A stretch of DNA of 64,000 nucleotides from an uncultured Litoreibacter sp. Its GTDB lineage: Bacteria > Pseudomonadota > Alphaproteobacteria > Rhodobacterales > Rhodobacteraceae. Positions within the stretch are counted from its first letter, which is position 1. Each line of letters opens with the position of its first letter. The notes beneath the pieces were generated by a model, which was given only the letters and a program-made list of their open reading frames with translations, was not told where the DNA came from and ran no database searches. A program made the position numbers and the translations under genes. Location: contig CANLVO010000001.1 of NCBI GenBank assembly GCA_947494645.1, positions 1,426,001 through 1,490,000 of the forward strand, read 5' to 3'. Shown piece after piece: positions 8,982 through 16,611 of this stretch.

Positions 8982-9335
8982 AAATTGAGAAACTCACATA
9001 AGAATCTTAGGCAAGTTATTTGCAGTTCCAGATACTCGCCGTGAGCTTGTCAATAGATAATCAGTAGACTGAGCTCGGCGCCAAACTCGGATTCGGCGCG
9101 GCATTCACCCCATACTCACGGCGTCGAATCTCGGTTAACAGCCCTAGCCACCGTCTGACATTCAATCGACTTGCTGCTGCACCCACATTGCTGACGTTCA
9201 CCGCAAGCGCGAATTTGGTGCAATCTCGAACTCACAGTGTGCGGACTCAGCCCCCATTCGCTGCATTTGCACCAATGTCTGCATAAGGAAAATCGAGAGA
9301 GGGCGTGTTACTCTTTGTGGCAGCCCGATCCTACA
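8982..9335. other. 354-base gap between phytochrome and copper cluster
   Basis: No supported gene. A perfect 9-base inverted repeat (TTGGTGCAA 9215-9223 and TTGCACCAA 9267-9275) with a 43-base separation is the only structure noticed; without a T-run it is not an obvious terminator. The two flanking genes converge here, so the gap should include transcription ends. Confidence 0.4.
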
Positions 9336-10124
9336 TCAACTTGCGATCCGGACGAGCATCACGATAGCCATCCCCATCATCATCAGGTTCTCCGTCAGGC
9401 TGACGAAACCAAGAGGCACGTTCGATCCGCCGCCCACGCAGGCGCATTTCAACTCTCGTTTGTCGATGTAGACAGCGTTGAATACGCTGATTGCGCCAAC
9501 CGTCGCGACAAAGAGCGCCGCAGGGGCCGCAAGCCAGGTCAACAACATCCCTGTCATGAGGATGCCTGCGGCTGTTTCTACCCAAGGATAAACATACGCA
9601 TACGGCACCCATTTCCGCGCCAGCAGATCGTAGTTGAGAAACATCGTTGTGAAACTCTCAATATCGCGGAGTTTCTGCATACCCAACAGGATCATCGAGA
9701 CTGAAATGAACCAACCCAGTGTTTGCCAAGTGATCGCGCCGAGGAAGCCGATGGACAGCGCGAGCGCCGTCGCAGCGGCCACGGCAAAGAGATATCGGAT
9801 CGGTTTGTACGTCTTGGCTTTCGGGTCGTAGTCGGTGAGTTTTTCGCGCAGAGCGTCGTAGCCGCCGACCCTCTCGCCTTCGATCCATATCTGCGGTGTG
9901 GTAGGCACACTATGCGCTTCTTTGAACGCATCAACCTCAGATCGTTCACGAAACAAGCGATCATCGACCTTGTAGCCATATCGGTCCAGGAGCCATCGAG
10001 CTTTTTGTCCGGACGGACACAGATGGTTTGGCAAAGCCATGCGGTAGAGAACGGCTGTTTTTCCAGTCGCGGATACAGCAGGGTCGGTCGTCACATCAGC
10101 GACGTCACGGGAATCTTTTGGCAC
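9336..10124 (-). CDS. glutaredoxin-MauE/DoxX-like membrane fusion
   Basis: 262 residues. Residues ~22-95 are a glutaredoxin domain with active site CPSG (Cys36) and the late TTPQIWIEGERVGGYDAL glutathione-site segment. After ~105 come four hydrophobic helices resembling the MauE/DoxX-type redox membrane module, with PYAYVYPWVETAAGILM and a KCACVGGG pair of cysteines near the end followed by PLGFVSLTENL. MauE-like proteins pass electrons across the membrane for disulfide handling. GTG start at 10122-10124 with AGGAGA seven bases upstream. It is divergent from the CsoR-type repressor gene, with a CsoR-like operator between them, so it is likely copper-induced and may supply thiols or metal handling under copper stress. 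Confidence 0.85.
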   Translation of the reverse strand: MPKDSRDVADVTTDPAVSATGKTAVLYRMALPNHLCPSGQKARWLLDRYGYKVDDRLFRERSEVDAFKEAHSVPTTPQIWIEGERVGGYDALREKLTDYDPKAKTYKPIRYLFAVAAATALALSIGFLGAITWQTLGWFISVSMILLGMQKLRDIESFTTMFLNYDLLARKWVPYAYVYPWVETAAGILMTGMLLTWLAAPAALFVATVGAISVFNAVYIDKRELKCACVGGGSNVPLGFVSLTENLMMMGMAIVMLVRIAS

Positions 10125-10195
10125 GATAGCTCTCCTGATGCGCTTTGCTTAAGGCCAGTGTAAGGTTGCTAGATCATCTACTGTGGATGCTTTAT

Positions 10196-10216
10196 ATATA
10201 CCCCCATAGGGTATAT
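10196..10216. promoter_or_regulatory. CsoR-type operator (copy 1)
   Basis: Perfect 8-base inverted repeat ATATACCC (10196-10203) / GGGTATAT (10209-10216) with a 5-base spacer; its core is ATACC-N7-GGTAT (10198-10214). G/C tracts flanked by ATAC/GTAT are characteristic of CsoR-family binding sites. It sits between the divergent glutaredoxin-MauE and csoR-like genes, so the repressor probably controls both directions. The same ATACC-N7-GGTAT layout recurs at 14992-15008. Confidence 0.75.
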
Positions 10217-10260
10217 CAAGGAAATGTCACATTTGGGATAAAGAAGAGGGAGTGCAACTC

Positions 10261-10533
10261 GTGAAAGCCAACAAAGACAAGACACTGGACCGGCTGTCAC
10301 GGCTTGAAGGGCAAGTGCGCGGTGTTGCAGGTATGGTGGAGGCTGACCGCTACTGTATGGATATTCTGGCGCAGACAGCGGCAATACGGTCCGCTATTCT
10401 TGGTGTTGAAAAGCTGATCCTCGAAAATCATGCAGAACATTGTGTCGAGACGGCTATTCAAAGCGGCGACCCCGAAGAACAGCGCGCCAAGTTTGACGAG
10501 CTGATTGGACTTTTGCAAAAGGCATCAAAGTAG
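10261..10533 (+). CDS. csoR: CsoR family copper-sensing repressor
   Basis: 90 residues, a typical all-alpha CsoR/RcnR/FrmR-family size. It opens KTLDRLSRLEGQVRGVAGMVE, the family DNA-binding helix signature, and keeps the Cu(I) triad: Cys32 (RYCMDI), His57 and Cys61 (ENHAEHC), the C-H-C pattern of CsoR rather than the RcnR or FrmR patterns. The GTG at 10261 is chosen because AAGAGGGA lies nine bases before it; the frame also has GTG at 10252. CsoR represses copper genes until Cu(I) binds. Two operators of matching form, here and at 14992, fit control of the divergent gene and the large copper operon. Confidence 0.9.
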   Translation: MKANKDKTLDRLSRLEGQVRGVAGMVEADRYCMDILAQTAAIRSAILGVEKLILENHAEHCVETAIQSGDPEEQRAKFDELIGLLQKASK

Positions 10534-10538
10534 TCGGA

Positions 10539-10940
10539 TCATTCAACGGTATTACCCCGCCAAAGCATCGTTGCCAGTGCGATTGCCAGCATCACATCGA
10601 TCCCGAGACAGAACGGACCCCACCAGTTCGGGGCAGGGTTCGATAGTACCGATCCGACCAAAATATCAAAAGTTCCATGTCCGAGCAGACTAGCCGCGAG
10701 TATCCACGAAGAAATGCGTGCGCCAACAACGGCGAGAGTTACAAATCCTGCGGCAAGTCCGGTATGGACAACGATTTCCAGTATGTCGCCAGTCTGTATG
10801 GCAAACACGACAAAAAAGGACGCGATCGCCACCATGGTTGTGGCCCATGTACCCTTCTGGCGGATAACACCGCCGACTGCCATCAGACCAACCGTAGCAC
10901 CGCCCAGGATGACGCCCGTGAGGAACGGTCCCCAGAACAT
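10539..10940 (-). CDS. four-helix membrane protein of the copper operon
   Basis: 133 residues, four or five hydrophobic segments (FLTGVILGGATVGLMAVGG, WATTMVAIASFFVVFAI, ILEIVVHTGLAAGFVTLAVVG, PFCLGIDVMLAIALATML). Not recognised as a named family. It ends the leftward copper operon, four bases after the multicopper oxidase stop, and converges on csoR with only five bases between stops. A membrane role connected with copper is inferred only from position. Confidence 0.65.
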   Translation of the reverse strand: MFWGPFLTGVILGGATVGLMAVGGVIRQKGTWATTMVAIASFFVVFAIQTGDILEIVVHTGLAAGFVTLAVVGARISSWILAASLLGHGTFDILVGSVLSNPAPNWWGPFCLGIDVMLAIALATMLWRGNTVE

Positions 10941-10943
10941 TTC

Positions 10944-12371
10944 TCAGGCGACCTCAAACCAAGCCATCATGCCCGACTTCTGATGCGACAGCATATGGCA
11001 ATGGATCATCCACTGACCGGGATTGTCAGCCACGAAGGCAACTTCGACGGTTTCATCCGCCCCAATCAGCACGGTGTCCCGAACGTCGCCTTCCATGTTC
11101 GCGGCACCGCTTTGGGACAGGACAGTAAAGTGGTGACCATGCAGGTGGATTGCGTGTGGAAACATTGATTGGTTCGTCATTTCCATACGAACGGTACGGC
11201 CCAAAGCAGCTTGGAACATCGGCTTGTCCATGCCATCCGCTATGCCGTTGAACGCCCAGACCATCCCATGCCTTGTTAAGTCTCGGAAACCAAGACTCTC
11301 GCCGCGATAGGTGGTTTCAACTATTGCGCGCATGGCCCCGCCTTCCATCAGCAAGACTTCGCGTTGGGAGTTTGACAAGTCTGGGGCCGCAAGTGTTCCC
11401 CAAGCAGGCAATGGGCGTACATCAGACCCGCGTGAGACGAAAGTATCACCCGAATGGACGAAACCAGCAATTTCCACCCATTCTCCATTTCCGGGATCGA
11501 GCAGCAAACCGGCGGTTGTCTCTCCGTCTATGCGGCTGTCGATCACGACATCCGCTCTTTGCGCGGGTCCGAGGACGAGCGTTTCGATCTCGCGTGGCGT
11601 GACCGGGTGGCCATCCAGCGCAATCAGCCGTGGAGATAGGTGCGGCAATGACAAGGGCATGATCCTGTCAGTGGCCGTGTTGATGATCCGCAGCCGTACA
11701 CGCTCACCGGGTTGGATGTCCAATTCAGGATAGGCTACGCCGTTCACCGTGACCGTGTTTCCCATGCGCCCACCATGCGAGGCAGCGTGCAGGTCATCCC
11801 ATCTGTCCTCGATAATGCCTGCATCGTGATCCAGCAGCCAATCATCAAGAACAAGCACCAGCTCACGAGTCGCTGCGCCGGATTCTCCCAGCCACGGTTC
11901 GCGATCCTCCACGATCAATGGCCCCGCAAGTCCTCGCGCCACTTGTTCAGTGCTGCGGTTGTGAGAGTGATACCAGTATGTGCCGGGATCGGGAGCAACA
12001 AAATCATAGTCGAACCCCTCACTAGGTGGCACAGGGGCTTGCGTTAACGGGGCCGCGCCATCCATCGCGTTCTCAATGCGAATGCCGTGCCAATGTACGG
12101 CGGTCGGTTGCGGCAGGTTGTTGACCAATCGATAACCGACCCGCTCACCCGCCGTTAGGCGAATTTCCGGGCCTGGAACCTTGCCTTCCACCTCGGTCGC
12201 GTAGGCCCAAACAGGCGTTGATGGATATCCGTCAGGGGCAAGCTGCGCAGATGCCGGAGCAGCCCGCAGTACGGGCAAGCTGGAATCGGCAAAAGAGGGT
12301 GCGGAAAACAGGGATGTGCCCCCAAGCGCAGCAGCGCCTTTCAGAACAGAGCGTCGAGACAGGGTGGTCAT
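10944..12371 (-). CDS. multicopper oxidase (periplasmic, Tat-exported)
   Basis: 475 residues. The N-terminus carries a twin-arginine signal (SRRSVLKGAAALGG) ending near SFADS. All four copper motifs are present: HWHG, HSHN, HAIHLHGHHF and HCHMLSHQKSGM, giving one type-1 and a trinuclear type-2/3 centre; the axial ligand is Met as in CueO/CopA-type enzymes. The function is likely oxidation of Cu(I) in the periplasm to the less toxic Cu(II). Shorter than CueO, with no Met-rich insert visible. It follows copD by 13 bases. Its leader (17 bases up to the start) is nearly identical to that of the DUF411 gene at 14565. Confidence 0.92.
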   Translation of the reverse strand: MTTLSRRSVLKGAAALGGTSLFSAPSFADSSLPVLRAAPASAQLAPDGYPSTPVWAYATEVEGKVPGPEIRLTAGERVGYRLVNNLPQPTAVHWHGIRIENAMDGAAPLTQAPVPPSEGFDYDFVAPDPGTYWYHSHNRSTEQVARGLAGPLIVEDREPWLGESGAATRELVLVLDDWLLDHDAGIIEDRWDDLHAASHGGRMGNTVTVNGVAYPELDIQPGERVRLRIINTATDRIMPLSLPHLSPRLIALDGHPVTPREIETLVLGPAQRADVVIDSRIDGETTAGLLLDPGNGEWVEIAGFVHSGDTFVSRGSDVRPLPAWGTLAAPDLSNSQREVLLMEGGAMRAIVETTYRGESLGFRDLTRHGMVWAFNGIADGMDKPMFQAALGRTVRMEMTNQSMFPHAIHLHGHHFTVLSQSGAANMEGDVRDTVLIGADETVEVAFVADNPGQWMIHCHMLSHQKSGMMAWFEVA

Positions 12372-12384
12372 AAGATGTTCCTCT

Positions 12385-13263
12385 TCAAAGGTTGACCGGC
12401 GGCGTGGTTATTGAAGTGAGCGTTGCCGTTGCCAGCAAGATGAGCAGAACAGCAATAACCTCGATCTGGATAGTGCGGCGCAGATGGGGCACGGCTGCGG
12501 GTGCGCCAGAGGCAAGTGTCGGAACGAACCGCCATTTGTTGAGCGCAGCCAAGGCCATCAGCCCAGCCACAACGCCGAGCTTGGCAAGAAGTGTCCAGCC
12601 GTAAGCAGTCGAAAGCAGGTTCGAGATTGATCCAGTCATCAGCCATGCAAAAATCAAACCAACGACGACAAGCAATGCGACTGTAAAACTGGCGATGTTT
12701 CCAAACCGATGAAGCAGCCTTGCCCCGTCTGGTTGGCCGACCGCATGTCGTAGGGGCAGCAATGCCCCGATCCAGAACGCCGCCGCCAGCAAATGCAAAG
12801 TCAACAAAGACGCAAGCAACCAGCGGGGATCACCAAGGGAATGACCCACGAACGTGTAGGACACAGCGATCAGTAGCGCACCGATCAACCCGGCCGAGAG
12901 GCCGACAATGCCTCTGATCAGCATTGCCACGACCAACAGTTCGCCTGCGCCGCGCCAGATCGCAGCCGCCCCAAGTGGGCTGTCCCAGACGAAGCCAAGC
13001 ATCATCGGATCGATGGCCCCCGGCAGACCCATCCCGGATATGCGGGCGGCGCGGATACCAAAGCGCAGAGCCAACACTGCCAACCCAGTCAAAGCGGCGA
13101 TAACAGCGACTTTCCGAGCCAGTTGCCGCACATCAGTGGATGAGCTTCGAAAAACCAAAACAAACAGTGGCCCGCCCATTGCAAGAAGCGCCGCGCCATA
13201 GCCCGCCGCCTTCGCAATGATCGCCGCTATGGCCCATCCGTCTATTGGTGCCAGACCTTCCAT
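12385..13263 (-). CDS. copD: copper resistance protein CopD
   Basis: 292 residues with about eight transmembrane helices, matching the CopD inner-membrane family that works with CopC in copper uptake or transfer. Helical stretches such as AAIIAKAAGYGAALLAMGGPLFVLVF, LASLLTLHLLAAAFWIGALLPL and LLAKLGVVAGLMALAALNKWRF include the HLLAAAFWIG and NKWR segments common in CopD. It begins five bases after the copC stop and lies 13 bases before the oxidase gene, so it is within the same operon. Confidence 0.88.
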   Translation of the reverse strand: MEGLAPIDGWAIAAIIAKAAGYGAALLAMGGPLFVLVFRSSSTDVRQLARKVAVIAALTGLAVLALRFGIRAARISGMGLPGAIDPMMLGFVWDSPLGAAAIWRGAGELLVVAMLIRGIVGLSAGLIGALLIAVSYTFVGHSLGDPRWLLASLLTLHLLAAAFWIGALLPLRHAVGQPDGARLLHRFGNIASFTVALLVVVGLIFAWLMTGSISNLLSTAYGWTLLAKLGVVAGLMALAALNKWRFVPTLASGAPAAVPHLRRTIQIEVIAVLLILLATATLTSITTPPVNL

Positions 13264-13268
13264 GTCAG

Positions 13269-13613
13269 TCAGTCAGCTATTGTGAAGCTGAACGTGCCCT
13301 GCATTGGATGGCCGTCAGAAGACAGACCGCGCCAATCAACGGTGTAGGCTCCGTCCCGCAGGTCGGCGGGCGGCAGCGCACGAAATTCTGTCACCGCGTC
13401 CATGCCGGTTTCTCGCTCGATATTTACATCACCATCCGGTCCGGTCAGCGTGATTGCGGTCACGCGCATTGGATCATCAAAGCGCATTTCAATGGCTTCA
13501 ACTTCTTCGACCGTCGCTTCATTGGCAGGTGTGGTTTGTTCGGCCTTTGAGTGTGCCAAGGCTCCAGTTGTGGTTGCGGCCAGCACGAGAAGCGCGAAAG
13601 TCATCTGTCTCAT
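13269..13613 (-). CDS. copC: copper resistance protein CopC
   Basis: 114 residues: a signal peptide ending ALA, then a mature protein starting HS..., where the N-terminal His is the expected Cu(II) ligand of CopC. The single beta-sandwich domain shows IEMRFDDPMRV, GAYTVDWRGLSSDGHPMQGTFSFTI; the DGHP motif holds the second His. CopC binds periplasmic copper and partners with CopD, encoded next. Start overlaps the cytochrome c stop by four bases (ATGA). Confidence 0.9.
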   Translation of the reverse strand: MRQMTFALLVLAATTTGALAHSKAEQTTPANEATVEEVEAIEMRFDDPMRVTAITLTGPDGDVNIERETGMDAVTEFRALPPADLRDGAYTVDWRGLSSDGHPMQGTFSFTIAD

Positions 13614-14074
13614 TGTCTGTTTTCCATTTCAGTGTGTCGGGCACGGATTTCCTCCGGCCAAGTTGATTTGATGTAGCTGAGCACGGCAATGATCTCTTCA
13701 TCGCTTAGAGCGCCATGGTAAATCGGCATGTTGGAGGCGTAGTCAGGATCATTGATCAACGCACCAACACCGTATTTGGTCAGCTGAAACAGCGTGTCAC
13801 CGTCATGGTGCCACGTGTGTCCAGTCCCATTATGTGGGGGTGCCGGAAGCCGTCCATCCTCACCCGGAGACCGCCAGTTGGCCTGACCTTCCAGATCAGC
13901 ACCGTGGCAGGAGGCACAGTTTGCCTCATAGACACTGGCACCGAGTGCGACGATTGCAGGATCGTTGTCACGTAAAACGACGCGGTCCGTTTCCGCCAAA
14001 ACATTGCTATATGCGTAGAGAGCGGCCCCAATCAGGGCCGCTCCGCCAACGGCTATCAGAGCGATCCGTTTCAC
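13610..14074 (-). CDS. c-type cytochrome, single heme
   Basis: 154 residues: an N-terminal membrane anchor or signal (IALIAVGGAALIGAALYAY), a CASCHG heme-attachment site near residue 55 and an axial Met in SNMPIYHG, followed by the C-terminal helix EEIIAVLSYIKSTWP, a class I cytochrome c layout. GQANWRSP and TGHTWHHDG are typical of small cytochromes found in copper clusters. It overlaps both neighbours by four bases (copC and DUF411), so it is an integral operon member and may accept electrons from, or donate to, the copper oxidase. Confidence 0.9.
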   Translation of the reverse strand: MKRIALIAVGGAALIGAALYAYSNVLAETDRVVLRDNDPAIVALGASVYEANCASCHGADLEGQANWRSPGEDGRLPAPPHNGTGHTWHHDGDTLFQLTKYGVGALINDPDYASNMPIYHGALSDEEIIAVLSYIKSTWPEEIRARHTEMENRQ

Positions 14075-14565
14075 AGACCAGCCTGATAGAAGACCTCGCC
14101 ATCACCCGCAGCGCCACCAAAAGCGATCACGTCATAGCGCGCAGTCGGATCATTCCCCATCCCGGGAGAGCCACCGGGCATACCGGGGACAGCAATTCCG
14201 GTGATGTCGGGGCGTTCTTCCAGAAGCTTTGCCAGAGCTTCAAACGGAACGTGACCTTCAACGACGTAGCCGTGAACCGTCGCTGTATGACAGGCCCACA
14301 TATTGCCGGGAATATCTGCTTCTAGTTTCACAGTCGTCACATCTGCTGTGTCAGTCACTTCGATGTCGTAGCCTTCTTGGCGGGCCAGTGCGACCCATGC
14401 GCCGCAACAGCCGCAGGTCGGACTTTTTGTGACACGCATGGTGCCGTGATGGGACATGGCCCCATGGTCGTCTGCATGAGCCATGCCAGTCCAGCCGAAA
14501 GACGCCACTCCAAGTGCGAGTGCGACGGCGGGTGTAAAGGCCAGAACTGTATTGATCGGTTTCAT
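14071..14565 (-). CDS. DUF411 metal-binding periplasmic protein
   Basis: 164 residues. A signal peptide ends near AHA, followed by a short His/Met segment (DDHGAMSHHGTM), then the DUF411 signature SPTCGCCGAW, the conserved YDIEVTDTADV, the PGNMWACHTA motif and GYVVEGHVP. DUF411 proteins occur in copper-resistance operons and are thought to bind copper through the CGCC and CH motifs. ATG at 14563-14565 is chosen over an in-frame start at 14595 because GAGAGGAA lies properly ahead. Overlaps the cytochrome gene by four bases. Confidence 0.88.
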   Translation of the reverse strand: MKPINTVLAFTPAVALALGVASFGWTGMAHADDHGAMSHHGTMRVTKSPTCGCCGAWVALARQEGYDIEVTDTADVTTVKLEADIPGNMWACHTATVHGYVVEGHVPFEALAKLLEERPDITGIAVPGMPGGSPGMGNDPTARYDVIAFGGAAGDGEVFYQAGL

Positions 14566-14671
14566 AAGATGTTCCTCTCGAAAGGGTGCGCCCAAAGGTC
14601 AGGGCATCGGACAATGCGCGCTTTAATGTGATTTATGGTCTGCGCCGCACCACGTAGTGGTACAGCGGGCA

Positions 14672-14986
14672 TCACACCGCGCGGGGCGGATCGAGAGAGC
14701 CAGAGGGTTCGAAACCGGACAAAAGCACGCCGGATGTGCAGAACAAATCCTCACCAGCAACAGGCGCAGTGCCACTCAAAGTCAAAGTGGGAAGAAGAGC
14801 CAATAGAGCATGGCAAGTCTGGGCGCGTTCTGTGCTGTCCTGACAGCACAAAGGTTGCGCATCAGCCATACCTTCAACTGTCGCGTGTGTATGGTCTGAA
14901 ACTGGCATGTGTCCCGCGTCCATCGCATTTGAGAGCGAGGTGGAAAACGTCAATAGGATGACCAGAAGGATACGGACCAAGTACAT
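14672..14986 (-). CDS. small exported Cys/His protein of unknown function, first gene of the copper operon
   Basis: 104 residues, signal peptide (VRILLVILLTFSTSLSNA) then a mature part with MDAGHM, HTHAT, CCQDSTERAQTCHALLALLP and a lone Cys further on. Not recognised as a named family. Similar small Cys/His proteins are seen at the head of copper clusters, so metal binding is plausible. The CsoR-type operator (copy 2) lies only five bases ahead of the start codon, consistent with this being the first gene read from that promoter. Confidence 0.65.
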   Translation of the reverse strand: MYLVRILLVILLTFSTSLSNAMDAGHMPVSDHTHATVEGMADAQPLCCQDSTERAQTCHALLALLPTLTLSGTAPVAGEDLFCTSGVLLSGFEPSGSLDPPRAV

Positions 14987-14991
14987 GCAAC

Positions 14992-15008
14992 ATACCTACA
15001 CGGGGTAT
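14992..15008. promoter_or_regulatory. CsoR-type operator (copy 2)
   Basis: ATACC (14992-14996) and GGTAT (15004-15008) separated by seven bases, exactly the core geometry found beside csoR. It lies immediately upstream of the leftward copper operon beginning at 14986, where bound repressor would block transcription or the leader. The right arm is extended by GGGG and the left is not, so the dyad is less perfect than copy 1. Confidence 0.7.
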
Positions 15009-15054
15009 ATGCGATTTGGCAAGTCGCAGGTCTGTTACTGGCGGCCTTGGCGGT

Positions 15055-15642
15055 TCAATGACCGTGCGCATCTATCCCCCGTGCCATCATCAAGTGATGT
15101 TCGCGGTGATGATCTTTACTCGCCATCAGTCCAAAAAACCCAAGGCCTTTGATCCTGGCTACTACTTCCGGAATTTCACTGGTCACCCGCAGCTCGATCC
15201 CACCACTTGTTTCTGAAACAGCAACTGCCCAGCGATCATCGCGGGCAAGCTGTGCGGCGTGGGCTGGAACCATGCGTCGAAGCGCAGCGATAGTATCCGC
15301 ATCACCGGTGGCGATTGCACTGATCCCGCCCTGTAGGCCAGTTTCCATGACAACTGCGTCCATAACCAAGCGGTCCATATCGACCAAATGAGCCCGTAGC
15401 CCGGCCAGATCAACTTGGGCCCAATCCGTATTTGGATCGGCTTCCAATACGCGCACGACTTCTGAAAGAGCCGCAAATGCCCCTTGGCCAGGTTCGGACA
15501 AAGCAGCACCACTGATTGCCCGTTCCTGCCCATGCGCAGAATGATCCATGCCATCACTATGCCCTGTATGACTGGTCTGCGCGATGGCGTACGCTGCGCC
15601 GCCAATCAAAACCGTTGCAGTGAGAATTATCTTTGTTCGCAT
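15055..15642 (-). CDS. His-rich periplasmic protein of the copper cluster
   Basis: 195 residues. A signal peptide (IILTATVLIGGAAYAIAQ) precedes HTGHSDGMDHSAHG, a His/Met metal-binding-like stretch, and the protein ends DHHREHHLMMARGIDAHGH. The middle is mostly helical (QGAFAALSEVVRVLEADPNTDW, DMDRLVMDAVVMETGL). I do not recognise the family. His-rich ends and the copper context suggest periplasmic copper binding. It lies just upstream of copper operator copy 2 and starts 56 bases from the divergent Crp/Fnr gene. Confidence 0.7.
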   Translation of the reverse strand: MRTKIILTATVLIGGAAYAIAQTSHTGHSDGMDHSAHGQERAISGAALSEPGQGAFAALSEVVRVLEADPNTDWAQVDLAGLRAHLVDMDRLVMDAVVMETGLQGGISAIATGDADTIAALRRMVPAHAAQLARDDRWAVAVSETSGGIELRVTSEIPEVVARIKGLGFFGLMASKDHHREHHLMMARGIDAHGH

Positions 15643-15698
15643 ATTCGCCTGCCTTTCAAATTACAATTACAGACTATCGGAGACGCTCTATCAGCTAT

Positions 15699-15712
15699 AT
15701 GATTTCTATCAT
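15699..15712. promoter_or_regulatory. FNR/Crp-like palindrome
   Basis: ATGAT-TTCT-ATCAT, a perfect 5-4-5 dyad similar in layout to the FNR box (TTGAT-N4-ATCAA). It overlaps the possible start codons of the Crp/Fnr regulator (ATG at 15699 and 15711) and lies 57 bases from the start of the divergent His-rich gene. Autoregulation by the adjacent regulator is a reasonable inference; chance occurrence cannot be excluded. Confidence 0.4.
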
Positions 15713-16229
15713 GTTACAGTGGCTTGATATTTTCGACGGCGCGCCCATCCGTAAGGTTGCGAAAGGTGGACCGGTGTTTCGCCAGGGAGACCGTGTGGTG
15801 TCTATGTATCTGGTGCGATCCGGGACGGTCGCGCTGGAGCGTCCAATGACGGATGGCATCGCGCTAACGCTGCATATCGCCAATGCTGATATGGCTTTGG
15901 CCGAAGCATCCTTGTTTGCTGATACTTATCACTGTGACGCAGTTGCACGTTCGAACACCAAAGTCGCCAGCATGCCGCGCGCAACGTTTCTGGCACAAAT
16001 CCGAGACTACCCAGACGCAGCCTTAAGTCTCATTGAGACACACGCCAAAGAAGTGCAGGCGCAGCGGGCGCGAATTGAAATCCTGAGATTGCGGCGGGTA
16101 GCTGGGAGGCTCGACGCTTGGGTGGACCTCTACGGCGAACCGGCCAAAGGAGAGTGGATCAATGTGGCCGACCAGATCGGTGTATCTGCACCGGCACTTT
16201 ATAGGGAACTGGCGAAAAGACGTGGTTAG
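15699..16229 (+). CDS. Crp/Fnr family transcriptional regulator
   Basis: About 176 residues: a cNMP-type sensor barrel (IRKVAKGGPVFRQGD, MYLVRSGTVALER, MALAEASLFADTYHCDAVA) and a short C-terminal HTH (WINVADQIGVSAPALYRELAKR). It is shorter than typical Crp/Fnr proteins (~210-230) and lacks the N-terminal Cys cluster of FNR. The frame is open from 15633, but homology starts near MLQWLDIF; ATG 15699 is used, with 15711 equally possible. Divergent from the His-rich copper gene, so likely a local regulator of copper or redox genes. Confidence 0.8.
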   Translation: MISIMLQWLDIFDGAPIRKVAKGGPVFRQGDRVVSMYLVRSGTVALERPMTDGIALTLHIANADMALAEASLFADTYHCDAVARSNTKVASMPRATFLAQIRDYPDAALSLIETHAKEVQAQRARIEILRLRRVAGRLDAWVDLYGEPAKGEWINVADQIGVSAPALYRELAKRRG

Positions 16230-16611
16230 CACGGTTGACTTCGCACGACTGGAAAACCGGACATTCATGCAAGCTGCAGCATCGGTTAGTTTGGGCTCTC
16301 TGCGGACCTCGAAGCAACCGCAGCATCTTGTCACTATGGCTCTTTCGCGTCGGTGAGGACGGCCCATTGCGGCCATTGGCCAACGAAGCAAAGTGCTGTG
16401 GTTGCATCTCAATTAGCGGCCGTTTGCAAGACTACATCATTCTGAGTTCGAGGAAATTGAACGGCGCAGTTTTCTTCGATTTTGTGACCTAAGCCGGTAC
16501 TACAAATCCAAGATGAGCTAATATAGTGATGGCACTTCCATGAACCGACGCTGAGTGCTTGGCGATCTGTTGTTACTGACTATGAAAAAACCAATCTGGA
16601 GAACGTGTCTA
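16230..16611. other. 382-base gap before the defence module
   Basis: No supported gene. The segment ~16280-16400 contains words (TTTGGGCTCT, ACGGCCCATTGCGGCC) that recur in degenerate form near 120-140 and 935-950; this looks like decayed non-coding repeat material. The promoter of the DUF4238 gene should lie in its right part; GGAGA at 16598-16602 is that gene's ribosome-binding site. Confidence 0.4.

Noticed and set aside
9215-9275. 9-base inverted repeat with 43-base spacing as a terminator
   Set aside because: Arms too far apart and no T-run.
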